A stretch of DNA of 7,368 nt from Nitrososphaeraceae archaeon (GCA_030038695.1 JASHSN010000139.1:1-7368); one strand, 5' to 3'. Positions 1-5,095 are shown, counted from the stretch's first letter. The notes: generated by a model not told the origin, from the sequence alone. Numbers and translations are program-made.

Positions 1-209
1 GAAAAGAGATCCTAGAATGTGAAGGCGATAATCCTTAATTAGTAATCATGCCACAAAAGCTAAATACTGCCATACAGGCAGGACTAGTGCGAGGAGCCGG
101 AACCTTTGTACCTAAGGATCATTATACAAATGTATTATGAAAAGTGTTAGCAACGACAGTGCCTTTGAAATAAAAAATAGTGTAAAATAGTAATGAACTT
201 AGTTATTCT

Positions 210-250
210 GAAGTTACACCAACTTCGTATAAGGGATGTCACTCATACGA
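210..250. repeat. Two overlapping inverted repeats before the small exported protein
   Basis: The first is a perfect 6-bp inverted repeat: GAAGTT at 210-215 and AACTTC at 221-226, with a 5-base spacer. The second is also perfect over 6 bp: TCGTAT at 225-230 and ATACGA at 245-250, with a 14-base spacer. They share bases 225-226, so as hairpins they would exclude each other. The second overlaps the likely TATA element, which would suit a regulator-binding site on DNA. Single 6-bp repeats like these occur by chance, so the regulatory reading is inference. Confidence 0.4.
226..234 (+). promoter_or_regulatory. Candidate archaeal TATA box, small exported protein
   Basis: CGTATAAGG is centred near 230. 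Archaeal initiation about 25-27 bases downstream would fall at 255-257, immediately before the ATG at 258, so the transcript would be essentially leaderless. The assignment rests on spacing and a modest TATA match. Confidence 0.4.
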
Positions 251-257
251 GGCTGTT

Positions 258-512
258 ATGACATTAAACGTACGAAAAATATCTAAATCTGTTGCTTTGG
301 CTATAGCGTTTACGTCATTAACTCTCCTGGCACCGCCTAGTTTTGCAGCAGTTAGTCCACATCACCACCACCACGCGTACACTAGTGCAACTATCATAGC
401 ACCAACTCATATAGGAAGTGTACGCTGTGTGTTTGGATGTCCCATCGGGAACAATATTTTAGGGGTCGCGGTCCATCAACTAATCAACTATTTCTTGTGG
501 AGTTATCCATGA
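258..512 (+). CDS. Small exported His-rich protein (hypothetical)
   Basis: An 84-residue protein that I do not recognise as a named family. Residues 1-11 are basic (R6, K7, K10). A hydrophobic stretch at 12-25 and a PSFA|A-type signal peptidase site near residues 30-31 then predict a Sec-exported protein of about 53 mature residues. The mature part begins with five histidines in a row (35-39). It also holds a C-x3-C pair (C57, C61) flanked by H51 and H73, which would suit metal binding or a disulphide. The C-terminus is hydrophobic and aromatic (INYFLWSYP). The ATG lies about 28 bases behind a TATA-like element, which supports this start. No co-directional partner is adjacent; the next gene converges from the other strand. 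The export prediction is fairly good. The metal-binding idea is inference, and a spurious ORF cannot be excluded. Confidence 0.55.
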   Translation: MTLNVRKISKSVALAIAFTSLTLLAPPSFAAVSPHHHHHAYTSATIIAPTHIGSVRCVFGCPIGNNILGVAVHQLINYFLWSYP

Positions 513-837
513 CGAGCTATAGTGAAGTTTTGAGCTGCTCGCAGAAAAGGATTTGCAATCGCATTACTAGCAATGATATATCTTACTGATTCATGTTGCT
601 CCCTTGATATCTAAATGTAGTCATCTGAATATCTATCGATGGAGATATGCGCAATCACATACTTGCTAACTCACCGTTTTTACTATTCTGTATTAAATTT
701 CATGTTCTGATATGGATATTGATCGCTATAGATCTAAAGTTACTGGTATGTATGCGATCGGATAGTCAATATTAATGAGAAGATCAATTATAGTCTAATA
801 AAACGCATGATTTTGTTTAATATCATTGCGTATTGTA
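513..837. other. Convergent intergenic gap, no gene seen
   Basis: This gap lies between two converging genes. No open frame with credible protein character was found. It contains an inverted repeat just after the first gene's stop (CGAGC at 513-517, GCTCG at 537-541). A perfect 6-bp one follows at 629-634/643-648 (ATATCT/AGATAT), then a longer bulged one at 716-772. The AT-rich right end (about 790-837) probably holds the 3' end of the minus-strand gene, but I see no convincing oligo-T terminator there. Confidence 0.5.
716..772. repeat. Bulged long inverted repeat in convergent gap
   Basis: ATATT-GATCGC at 716-726 pairs with GCGATC at 754-759 and AATAT at 768-772, with an 8-base bulge at 760-767. 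That gives eleven base pairs in two blocks around a 27-base loop. It lies between convergent genes, where a 3'-end hairpin or processing structure is possible. The function is unknown. Confidence 0.35.
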
Positions 838-1059
838 TTATATTGTGGAGTCCCATGCCTTCCGAATCACTTCTCTTAATGCATCGTACACCTCTAGTTG
901 CTTCCTGTCAGTTTCATTGGAGGGAATAGTTTCTAACAATTTTCTCTTCTGCTCCTTGATCATCAAATCAACAGAATCTAGGATACCTTTAAGTTCGTTG
1001 TTATCCAATTCAATTGTTACCAATTTTGCCGACTTGTCAATTTTTAATGTCCTCGCCAT
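838..1059 (-). CDS. Small charged hypothetical protein
   Basis: A 73-residue soluble protein starting MARTLKIDKSAKL. No family is recognised. The first 20 residues have alternating polar/hydrophobic character that could form a short beta hairpin (LKIDKSAKLVTIELD). The rest is highly charged and probably helical (about residues 22-46 and 50-72, with heptad-like leucine/isoleucine spacing), suggesting an oligomerising or partner-binding helical protein. No signal peptide, membrane segment, Cys or His cluster is present. The ATG start is supported by a strong TATA-like box about 33 bases upstream, giving an almost leaderless transcript, and by a purine-rich GAAGGAA directly before the ATG. It is transcribed away from the winged-helix gene across a long shared upstream region. 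The gene is probably real; the function is unknown. Confidence 0.7.
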   Translation of the reverse strand: MARTLKIDKSAKLVTIELDNNELKGILDSVDLMIKEQKRKLLETIPSNETDRKQLEVYDALREVIRKAWDSTI

Positions 1060-1087
1060 TTCCTTCGCTGCATATTTTTAAGAACCA

Positions 1088-1097
1088 TTATATATTT
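1088..1097 (-). promoter_or_regulatory. TATA box of the small charged protein
   Basis: On the minus strand this reads AAATATATAA, a strong archaeal TATA match centred about 33 bases from the ATG at 1059. Initiation would fall near 1066, leaving a leader of roughly 7 bases. Confidence 0.55.
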
Positions 1098-1112
1098 TAG
1101 TGCATAATACGT

Positions 1113-1128
1113 GCGAATCCCTATTCGC
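1113..1128. repeat. Perfect 6-bp inverted repeat upstream of a TATA box
   Basis: GCGAAT at 1113-1118 and ATTCGC at 1123-1128 are separated by CCCT. The repeat lies 16 bases upstream of the TATA element of the minus-strand gene. That is a position where archaeal activators or repressors can bind. The operator role is inference from position. Confidence 0.4.
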
Positions 1129-1230
1129 TTATTCACGAGACTTATTCAGATGCTCCGAAATTAACAAACCAATGGATCTACGAACCTGCTAAGATTGGGC
1201 TTTACAATACGCAATACCGTGAATACGGCT

Positions 1231-1247
1231 CATAATTTCCAATTATG
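1231..1247. repeat. Perfect 7-bp inverted repeat, 3-base loop
   Basis: CATAATT, TCC and AATTATG form a near-palindrome. Its last three bases are the ATG of the uncalled 31-codon frame. It could be a dimeric protein-binding site, or a hairpin masking that start codon. Neither reading is shown. Confidence 0.4.
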
Positions 1248-1356
1248 GTGTACGCGAAGATCAGAAAGACTATAATCGAAGCCCTCGGCGCACAAATACC
1301 GCGAGTGCACAAGTCAAATAGCCATGCAGATATAAGATAAATGCACTTAACGTGTG

Positions 1357-1379
1357 ATGACTCATGCACTTGCAGTCAT
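1357..1379. repeat. 6-bp inverted repeat with 11-base spacer
   Basis: ATGACT at 1357-1362 and AGTCAT at 1374-1379 are perfectly complementary. The spacer contains ATGCACTT, which also occurs as a direct repeat at 1341-1348. It is a possible operator-type element in the divergent region. A repeat of this size can also arise by chance. Confidence 0.3.
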
Positions 1380-1439
1380 TCATTCGTCCGTGTGAACAAG
1401 GGATAAATGTTATTCATGCGTCCAAATTTTATGCATTGT

Positions 1440-1515
1440 AGTAGTGACGTCGTGCACACTAATCTTAACTTCGGGTAGAATAGTTCCTATCCATTCTACA
1501 AGTAGGATCACTACT
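1440..1515. repeat. Nested inverted repeats before the winged-helix promoter
   Basis: An outer perfect 8-bp pair (AGTAGTGA at 1440-1447, TCACTACT at 1508-1515) encloses an inner perfect 7-bp pair (GTAGAAT at 1475-1481, ATTCTAC at 1493-1499, 11-base loop). The block ends 11 bases before a TATA-like element. It could be an operator array or a small structured RNA. No known RNA family is recognised. Confidence 0.4.
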
Positions 1516-1526
1516 GACAATTATAG

Positions 1527-1534
1527 GATATATA
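1527..1534 (+). promoter_or_regulatory. Candidate TATA box, winged-helix gene
   Basis: GATATATA matches the archaeal TATA consensus. Initiation would be near 1557, giving a leader of about 120 bases to the ATG at 1678 (about 70 bases to the alternative ATG at 1627). A weaker TATA-like stretch, GTTATAGTA near 1560-1568, could shorten the leader. Confidence 0.4.
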
Positions 1535-1640
1535 GGTAAATAATGTTTAGATTTACATTGTTATAGTACCATAATGGTGATATCAGGAGACCACAGAGAA
1601 TCGATAGATGAAGAACAAGGATATCAATGGTAATAAATCA

Positions 1641-1657
1641 AATCTATCTGTTAGATT
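1641..1657 (+). promoter_or_regulatory. Leader hairpin before winged-helix start
   Basis: AATCTA at 1641-1646 and TAGATT at 1652-1657 form a perfect 6-bp stem with a 5-base loop. The Shine-Dalgarno-like GGAG at 1669-1672 lies 12 bases downstream and the chosen ATG is at 1678. This would fit an untranslated leader. If translation started at 1627 instead, the hairpin would lie inside the coding sequence. Confidence 0.35.
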
Positions 1658-1677
1658 CTAAACACTGTGGAGAAGGT

Positions 1678-2037
1678 ATGATAGTCAAAGGCGAGAGGCT
1701 AAAAAGAGCGATTCTCGCCGCATTGGCTGATACCGAACTACAAAAGATTTTGGATTCAGCTATGTATCAATCCAAATCAGTCAATCAGATTACGCGAGAC
1801 AGTAATGTCTCTCATAGTACTGCATATAGAAAGATTAAATGGCTAGTAGATGAAAAGCTGCTTATAGTTGACAAAATTGAAATTACAGAGGATGGCAAAA
1901 AATCGAGTTTGTTTCGAACTGCATTGAAATCATTCAATGTCAAATATGAACACAATAATGTAGCTATTGAAGCTGAACAAAATTTTGATACTCTAAGAAA
2001 AATTACAGAAAATTTCTTTACGTTGGATGATTCATGA
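1678..2037 (+). CDS. Winged-helix DNA-binding regulator (ArsR/MarR-like fold)
   Basis: A 119-residue soluble protein, probably a transcription regulator. From the chosen start, residues 4-25 form a helical lead-in (KGERLKRAILAALADTELQKIL). A helix-turn-helix follows at about 30-62, with SVNQITRDSNVSHSTAYRKIKWLVDEKLL carrying the recognition helix. A beta wing spans about 63-85 (LIVDKIEITEDGKKSSLFRTA), and a charged C-terminal helix probably serves dimerisation. No metal-binding cysteines or ligand domain are visible, so the signal cannot be guessed. Small single-domain regulators of this type are abundant in Nitrososphaerales. I prefer ATG 1678 over ATG 1627, which would add 17 residues. The later start has GGAG five bases upstream and begins where the family core begins; the extension shows no family-like character. 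The gene converges on the large minus-strand gene 53 bases away and diverges from the small charged protein, with a long repeat-rich upstream region that may hold autoregulatory sites. Confidence 0.85.
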   Translation: MIVKGERLKRAILAALADTELQKILDSAMYQSKSVNQITRDSNVSHSTAYRKIKWLVDEKLLIVDKIEITEDGKKSSLFRTALKSFNVKYEHNNVAIEAEQNFDTLRKITENFFTLDDS

Positions 2038-2090
2038 TATGTACAATATCTCGGCAATAACGTTCATAGATAACCTTTTAGTCGCTTCAT

Positions 2091-3047
2091 CTACTGATAT
2101 CCGACTATATCTGCTATCGATCTATCGGAAATTAACGTAAAATCAACACTCTCAAATCCGTCTATACGACAAACGTCTTTCTGACACTGCCATGTTAAAG
2201 GAATATGATTATATTCGGCAGTACCTATGTCGTGATATGTGGATGCCAACAGCCAATTGTTCGCTACCCCTGTTGCTGTAAACGGTGTGTTGTCTATCCA
2301 CATCTCCCAATCAGAATATGATTTATCTGCTGCGATTTTATGCACTGTTTTCAATCCAATCCATCGTCCATCATCACATATGGGAGGAGGATTTTGAATT
2401 TTGTGTGTTGGAGTAACGTTCACGTATGGAAAGTGAGCATAATTGTAATTCATTTGTATTTTGTCATGAGAGGATGTTGGGTAAACCATCTCGATTAGAC
2501 TTCTTATTTCGTCCTCATCTCTTCCACCGATTTTATGTGCATAGGCTTGGTGTTTATGAAGATCTCCGTGTACTCGAATAAATGTAGTAAATTCCCCGGA
2601 TCCGATTGAATGAGGAGAATATAGAAACCCAGGATTATTCTGCCAATAATACGTTGTCTTGTTGTTCCATTTGCCACCGTCAGGGTACACATCCAACCGG
2701 ACGCTTTTACCAGATCCCCCGGATGCGTATGAAATAGGACTTCCAGTTGTGTTGAAATATACAAGTCCGTCTTTCATGTGTGTCTTATCTGTATGTCTAG
2801 TAAACGGAAATTGGCTGCCCTTGCCAAATGAAATATTAAATTGGGCCGTTCGTCTACTTGCATAGGCTCCGCCGATGTACGGATCTTTCATATTTAAATA
2901 AAATTCCGTACCCCCGGGTTTAGTAGGATAGATTTGTTTTACTCCGTCTGGTCCTATTGCATCATCCGATTTGTCCTCACTCATTGGAAACACTGAATGT
3001 AAGAATCCTATGGCGTATATTAACCAGCCTTTCGCCGGTTCAGACAT
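2091..3047 (-). CDS. Jelly-roll/ConA-like extracellular-type protein (polysaccharide lyase-like)
   Basis: A 318-residue beta-rich protein resembling the jelly-roll, polysaccharide-lyase-like proteins I associate with Nitrosocosmicus and Nitrososphaera; the enzymatic function is unproven. Visible family-type blocks are DGVKQIYPTKPGG (34-46), EFTTFIRVHGD (152-162), the acidic GGRDEDEIRSLIEM (174-187), DWEMWIDNTPF (246-256), NNWLLASTYHD (263-273) and a C-x4-C pair in WQCQKDVCRIDGF (C288, C293). Tyr, Trp, Gly, Asn and His are frequent, as in surface carbohydrate-binding proteins. The N-terminus is odd. Only a short hydrophobic run (residues 8-20, WLIYAIGFLHSVF) precedes the core, without basic residues or a clean cleavage site, so export is uncertain. 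The frame stays open upstream to a TTG at 3089 but I chose ATG 3047; ATG 2984 (before SEDKSDD) is another option. No strong TATA box precedes it. The fold is inferred from pattern resemblance only; no catalytic residues can be assigned. Confidence 0.75.
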   Translation of the reverse strand: MSEPAKGWLIYAIGFLHSVFPMSEDKSDDAIGPDGVKQIYPTKPGGTEFYLNMKDPYIGGAYASRRTAQFNISFGKGSQFPFTRHTDKTHMKDGLVYFNTTGSPISYASGGSGKSVRLDVYPDGGKWNNKTTYYWQNNPGFLYSPHSIGSGEFTTFIRVHGDLHKHQAYAHKIGGRDEDEIRSLIEMVYPTSSHDKIQMNYNYAHFPYVNVTPTHKIQNPPPICDDGRWIGLKTVHKIAADKSYSDWEMWIDNTPFTATGVANNWLLASTYHDIGTAEYNHIPLTWQCQKDVCRIDGFESVDFTLISDRSIADIVGYQ

Positions 3048-3094
3048 TGTTATACAAGTTATGCATATCCTTATGGCCTGTTCACACAAGCCCG

Positions 3095-3122
3095 GGTCGA
3101 ATGGCTAGGTGCCGAATCGACC
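3095..3122. repeat. 6-bp inverted repeat in a GC-rich patch
   Basis: GGTCGA at 3095-3100 and TCGACC at 3117-3122 are perfectly complementary, with a 16-base spacer. The repeat lies 48-75 bases upstream of the start of the large minus-strand gene. It is a possible operator. It does not fit a tRNA. Confidence 0.35.
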
Positions 3123-3182
3123 ACAAACAGTAGCTGCATAACTGCTACGGATGCAAACAACAAATTATTTTCTATGCGTTCG

Positions 3183-3227
3183 TTTTAGTTTTGTATTTTT
3201 TGGGTTTTCAGGCCTGCTTGTGTTTTT
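3183..3227 (+). terminator. Cluster of five oligo-T tracts (possible plus-strand terminator)
   Basis: T4 at 3183-3186, T4 at 3189-3192, T6 at 3196-3201, T4 at 3205-3208 and T5 at 3223-3227. Archaeal RNA polymerase terminates at such non-template T tracts. No plus-strand gene lies upstream within a kilobase; the nearest ends at 2037. The target would therefore have to be an antisense or unannotated transcript, or the tract has another role. Confidence 0.35.
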
Positions 3228-3371
3228 GTGTATCTTGATATTTCGCTGATATGCAGGTGTGGTGGTATATGACTGATAGCTCATCCATAAGCTACAGATG
3301 ATATGGACGCGATTAGGATTGGCAATATAGAAAAGATCTATGCTGCGATTCAATCGAATTTTCTTATAAAC

Positions 3372-3803
3372 CTAGCCAACCTCTCTAAATGATGTTTTAA
3401 CAACACCAAGCTGAAACGCTGCAGTAAGTCCATCGGCGACAGCCCATGCTTCCTTTATTTTATTACCTTGAAAATGGAAGATAATGACTACTACTGTTTT
3501 AACCTTCTTGTGAGTAGCACCAATACCTCGAAATTCCTTTACATGCCTCGCCTCCACGATAGAAACAATAGCAACTTTGCCATCTTCTGCAATGCTATCG
3601 ACAAAGGAGTACTGGATATCGTGAAAAGTGACATGGTCCGATTCAGCACATTTCTTGAAGCTCTCTACCCCATTAAGGTCTTCTGCAACATCATGGTATA
3701 TGAAATCAGGCGTAACAAAATTATCTACGTTTTCCAGATTCCCTTTGTTTAACAATTCTTCAACGAAATTCCATGCGATTTGTTTTTTTTCTGAGAGAGA
3801 CAT
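3372..3803 (-). CDS. SnoaL-like / NTF2-like small protein
   Basis: A 143-residue soluble protein of the NTF2-like superfamily, SnoaL-like (ester-cyclase-type) group. The N-terminal helices (about 3-20, EKKQIAWNFVEELLNKGNLE) lead to the typical FVTPDFIYHD block (29-38). A middle section has a helix around VESFKKC. Curved-sheet strands follow: KVAIVSIVEARHVKEF, KKVKTVVVIIFHFQGNKIKEAWAV, and the closing DGLTAAFQLGVV. The length matches single-domain family members. SnoaL relatives include polyketide cyclases, but most archaeal and soil-microbe copies have no known substrate, and no catalytic residue can be assigned here. No signal peptide or membrane segment is seen. The ATG start is supported by a TATA-like GATTTAATTG about 29 bases upstream, which implies a leaderless transcript. 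The gene diverges from the radical SAM gene across 318 bases; nothing shows that the two act together. Confidence 0.85.
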   Translation of the reverse strand: MSLSEKKQIAWNFVEELLNKGNLENVDNFVTPDFIYHDVAEDLNGVESFKKCAESDHVTFHDIQYSFVDSIAEDGKVAIVSIVEARHVKEFRGIGATHKKVKTVVVIIFHFQGNKIKEAWAVADGLTAAFQLGVVKTSFREVG

Positions 3804-3826
3804 AAAACTAGACGATAAGACTGTTT

Positions 3827-3836
3827 CAATTAAATC
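3827..3836 (-). promoter_or_regulatory. TATA-like box of the SnoaL-like gene
   Basis: The minus strand reads GATTTAATTG, centred about 29 bases from the ATG at 3803. This predicts initiation at or a few bases before the start codon. Confidence 0.45.
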
Positions 3837-3922
3837 TTCTTGTTATTGATCCTTGTATGCTTGAAGATTTCTTAATAAATTACGTGTTGGTCCAGCTAAC
3901 CAGAAGTTCCTTTCTGCCATAC

Positions 3923-3932
3923 CTTATAAATA
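3923..3932 (+). promoter_or_regulatory. Unassigned strong TATA-like box
   Basis: CTTATAAATA is a close match to archaeal TATA boxes. On the plus strand it would start transcription near 3954, where no gene begins for about 170 bases. The core is nearly symmetric, so it could also act on the minus strand, about 120 bases ahead of the SnoaL-like gene. Confidence 0.35.
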
Positions 3933-4074
3933 CGTCCCGTCCATGCTGGCTACTACTTGCTATCTATGACGTCTTTTTCCCCGGAATGAATAAATCGTTG
4001 ATATGATGGTTTATGTGCTAGACTCGGTCTGCCAAAGATTTATCAATTTCTACATCCCCCTCTCCCTATAAGGG

Positions 4075-4084
4075 ATTATATTTT
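4075..4084 (+). promoter_or_regulatory. TATA box of the radical SAM gene
   Basis: ATTATATTTT is centred near 4080. Initiation would fall around 4106, downstream of the out-of-frame ATG at 4096 and about 16 bases ahead of the TTG at 4122. This favours the TTG as the real start. Confidence 0.5.
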
Positions 4085-4121
4085 TTATTAAGTACATGTA
4101 TGAAATCTGTGCTGCTTTATC

Positions 4122-5075
4122 TTGGATACATGGTATACAAAGCAATCACCTATCTTCAAAGAAAAAGAGTGCAAATCGGTCATACATGAGTTTACAGTTA
4201 AAGGGCATAAAGGACTTACGATTAATCCATATCAAGGGTGTGGACACAGATGTGGCTATTGTTATGCAACTTATGAATGGTCTCCTGAATTCTATAACAG
4301 AATTTACGCTAAAAGTAATGTTGCAGGGGTGTTGGAAAAACAGATAAAGTCTAGGAAATATCAAAATATCGATTCTGTAATGATATCTTCAGCTACTGAC
4401 GCATATCAGCCCGCAGAGGTCAAATATGGTCTAACAAGAAAATGCATAGAAGTTTTACAAAAATATAACGTCCCGTACTATGTGTTTACGAAGTCAAAGA
4501 TTATAGAGAGAGATCTGAAGTTACACCAGAGATACAAGGACAAATGTTTCTTGGTATGGTCGATAACTACAACTGATGAAAATATTAGACGTTTAATAGA
4601 ACCGGGTACACCTCCTGTGAACTCTATATTTAACGTGATAAAGAGATTTACAGATGCAGGTATATGCTGTTGTGTAAATATCGATCCCCTCATTCCTTTA
4701 ATTACAGACGACCCATATCATGTCCACGAGGTAGTAGATAGAAGTTACAATGCTGGTGTTCGATATGTTTTTGGGGCACTCTTAAGGTTAAGATCGGACA
4801 TATGGGAAAGAATGAAGATAATTCTCAAATTGCTTCATCTCGAAAAAGCAATTGAGGAATATAAGAACACAATATATCGATTCGAAGAACCATTGAAACT
4901 ATGGTGTAATGTTGGAGCAATCAAATCCTATGAAACCAGATCACTGCAGAATTTAAGGGAAATAGCCATTCAGAAAGGAATGATATTAGATTTTCCTGAC
5001 ATAAACAGAAATAGTCGTCCAAATTCAAACAAACATCGTGGTGTAGATCAAGAACTTATATTGAAATATTTGTGA
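4122..5075 (+). CDS. Radical SAM protein, SPL-related (COG1533-type)
   Basis: A 317-residue radical SAM enzyme resembling the broad spore-photoproduct-lyase-related group (COG1533, SplB-like). The cluster motif is C40-x3-C44-x2-C47 in PYQGCGHRCGYCYA, where three cysteines hold the [4Fe-4S] cluster that cleaves S-adenosylmethionine. Other family blocks are SATDAYQPAEVKYGLTRK (about 100-117), SITTTDENIRRLIEPGTP (about 147-164) and VNIDPLIPLITDD (about 185-197), consistent with a TIM-barrel core. The C-terminal third is a helical region ending in a basic tail. The substrate is unknown; I do not claim DNA photoproduct repair, because family members outside spore formers are mostly uncharacterised. 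The start is TTG. An in-frame TGA lies at 4101-4103, no in-frame ATG precedes the conserved region, and a TATA box sits about 42 bases upstream. The ATG at 4096 is in another frame. No maturase or partner gene is adjacent. Confidence 0.9.
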   Translation: MDTWYTKQSPIFKEKECKSVIHEFTVKGHKGLTINPYQGCGHRCGYCYATYEWSPEFYNRIYAKSNVAGVLEKQIKSRKYQNIDSVMISSATDAYQPAEVKYGLTRKCIEVLQKYNVPYYVFTKSKIIERDLKLHQRYKDKCFLVWSITTTDENIRRLIEPGTPPVNSIFNVIKRFTDAGICCCVNIDPLIPLITDDPYHVHEVVDRSYNAGVRYVFGALLRLRSDIWERMKIILKLLHLEKAIEEYKNTIYRFEEPLKLWCNVGAIKSYETRSLQNLREIAIQKGMILDFPDINRNSRPNSNKHRGVDQELILKYL

Positions 5076-5095
5076 GTAGAAAACCATCTCTCCGT

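Larger units (their letters stand above)
1..257. other. Intergenic / upstream region with a weak 30-codon ORF
   Basis: No recognisable gene. One short open frame runs from ATG at 48 to TGA at 138-140 (30 residues, starting MPQKLNTAIQAGL). It has no clear TATA box or ribosome binding site and I recognise no family, so I do not call it as a gene. A perfect 5-bp inverted repeat (CTGCC at 67-71, GGCAG at 77-81) lies inside it. The right part carries the promoter and the inverted repeats of the next gene. No tRNA T-loop or rRNA-like stretch was seen. Confidence 0.5.
1060..1677. other. Long divergent intergenic region, repeat-rich
   Basis: A stretch of about 600 bases separates the divergent small charged protein and winged-helix gene. 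No RNA gene is recognised. One short plus-strand frame runs from ATG at 1245 to TAA at 1338-1340 (31 residues, MVYAKIRKTIIEALGA...). It looks mildly amphipathic but has no clear start signal, so it is not called. The region carries at least five perfect inverted repeats of 6-8 bp (1113-1128, 1231-1247, 1357-1379, 1440-1515 with 1475-1499 nested inside, and 1641-1657). Short words based on TGCAC recur between 1300 and 1460. The right end is the promoter and leader of the winged-helix gene. Confidence 0.5.
3048..3371. other. Intergenic gap with hairpins and oligo-T tracts
   Basis: This gap lies upstream of the large minus-strand gene and downstream of the SnoaL-like gene. The part next to the start is unusually GC-rich (about 3091-3122) and holds an inverted repeat, followed by GTAGC/GCTAC at 3130-3134/3143-3147. 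Bases 3183-3227 carry five T tracts on the plus strand. A minus-strand frame at 3165-3353 begins with TTG and encodes a 62-residue Lys/Asn/Thr-rich product without protein-like character, so I do not call it. Confidence 0.5.
3804..4121. other. Divergent intergenic region, SnoaL-like / radical SAM
   Basis: A 318-base gap holds the promoters of both flanking genes plus a third, unassigned TATA-like element at 3923-3932. Only very short frames (up to about 22 codons) follow that element. A short inverted repeat, CCCT-ATA-AGGG, lies at 4064-4074 just ahead of the radical SAM TATA box. No RNA gene is recognised. Confidence 0.45.

Noticed and set aside
207..221. 15-base match between 207-221 and 4514-4528 (TCTGAAGTTACACCA)
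   Set aside because: The second copy is ordinary coding sequence of the radical SAM gene, the flanks do not match, and a single 15-base match in a window of this size can occur by chance at a level of a few per cent.
833..1081. Plus-strand 82-residue frame over the small charged protein
   Set aside because: It lies entirely antisense to the better-supported minus-strand gene, which has a TATA box. Its composition (Ser/Phe/Ile rich) is typical of a reverse-frame shadow.
1060..1626. CRISPR-like or satellite repeat array
   Set aside because: The repeats are short, different from each other and irregularly spaced. No direct repeat longer than about 8 bases recurs.
3091..3125. Possible tRNA or attachment-site remnant, because of GGTCGAAT and a GC-rich patch
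   Set aside because: No acceptor, D-arm or anticodon arm can be drawn on either strand, and no integrase or direct repeat pair was found.
3165..3353. Minus-strand 62-residue frame downstream of the SnoaL-like gene
   Set aside because: It begins with TTG, has no promoter or ribosome binding signal, and its Lys/Asn/Thr-rich tail simply reflects the oligo-T tracts on the other strand.
3468..3849. Two plus-strand frames antisense to the SnoaL-like gene
   Set aside because: They are shadows of a clear NTF2-like protein and have no family-like sequence of their own.
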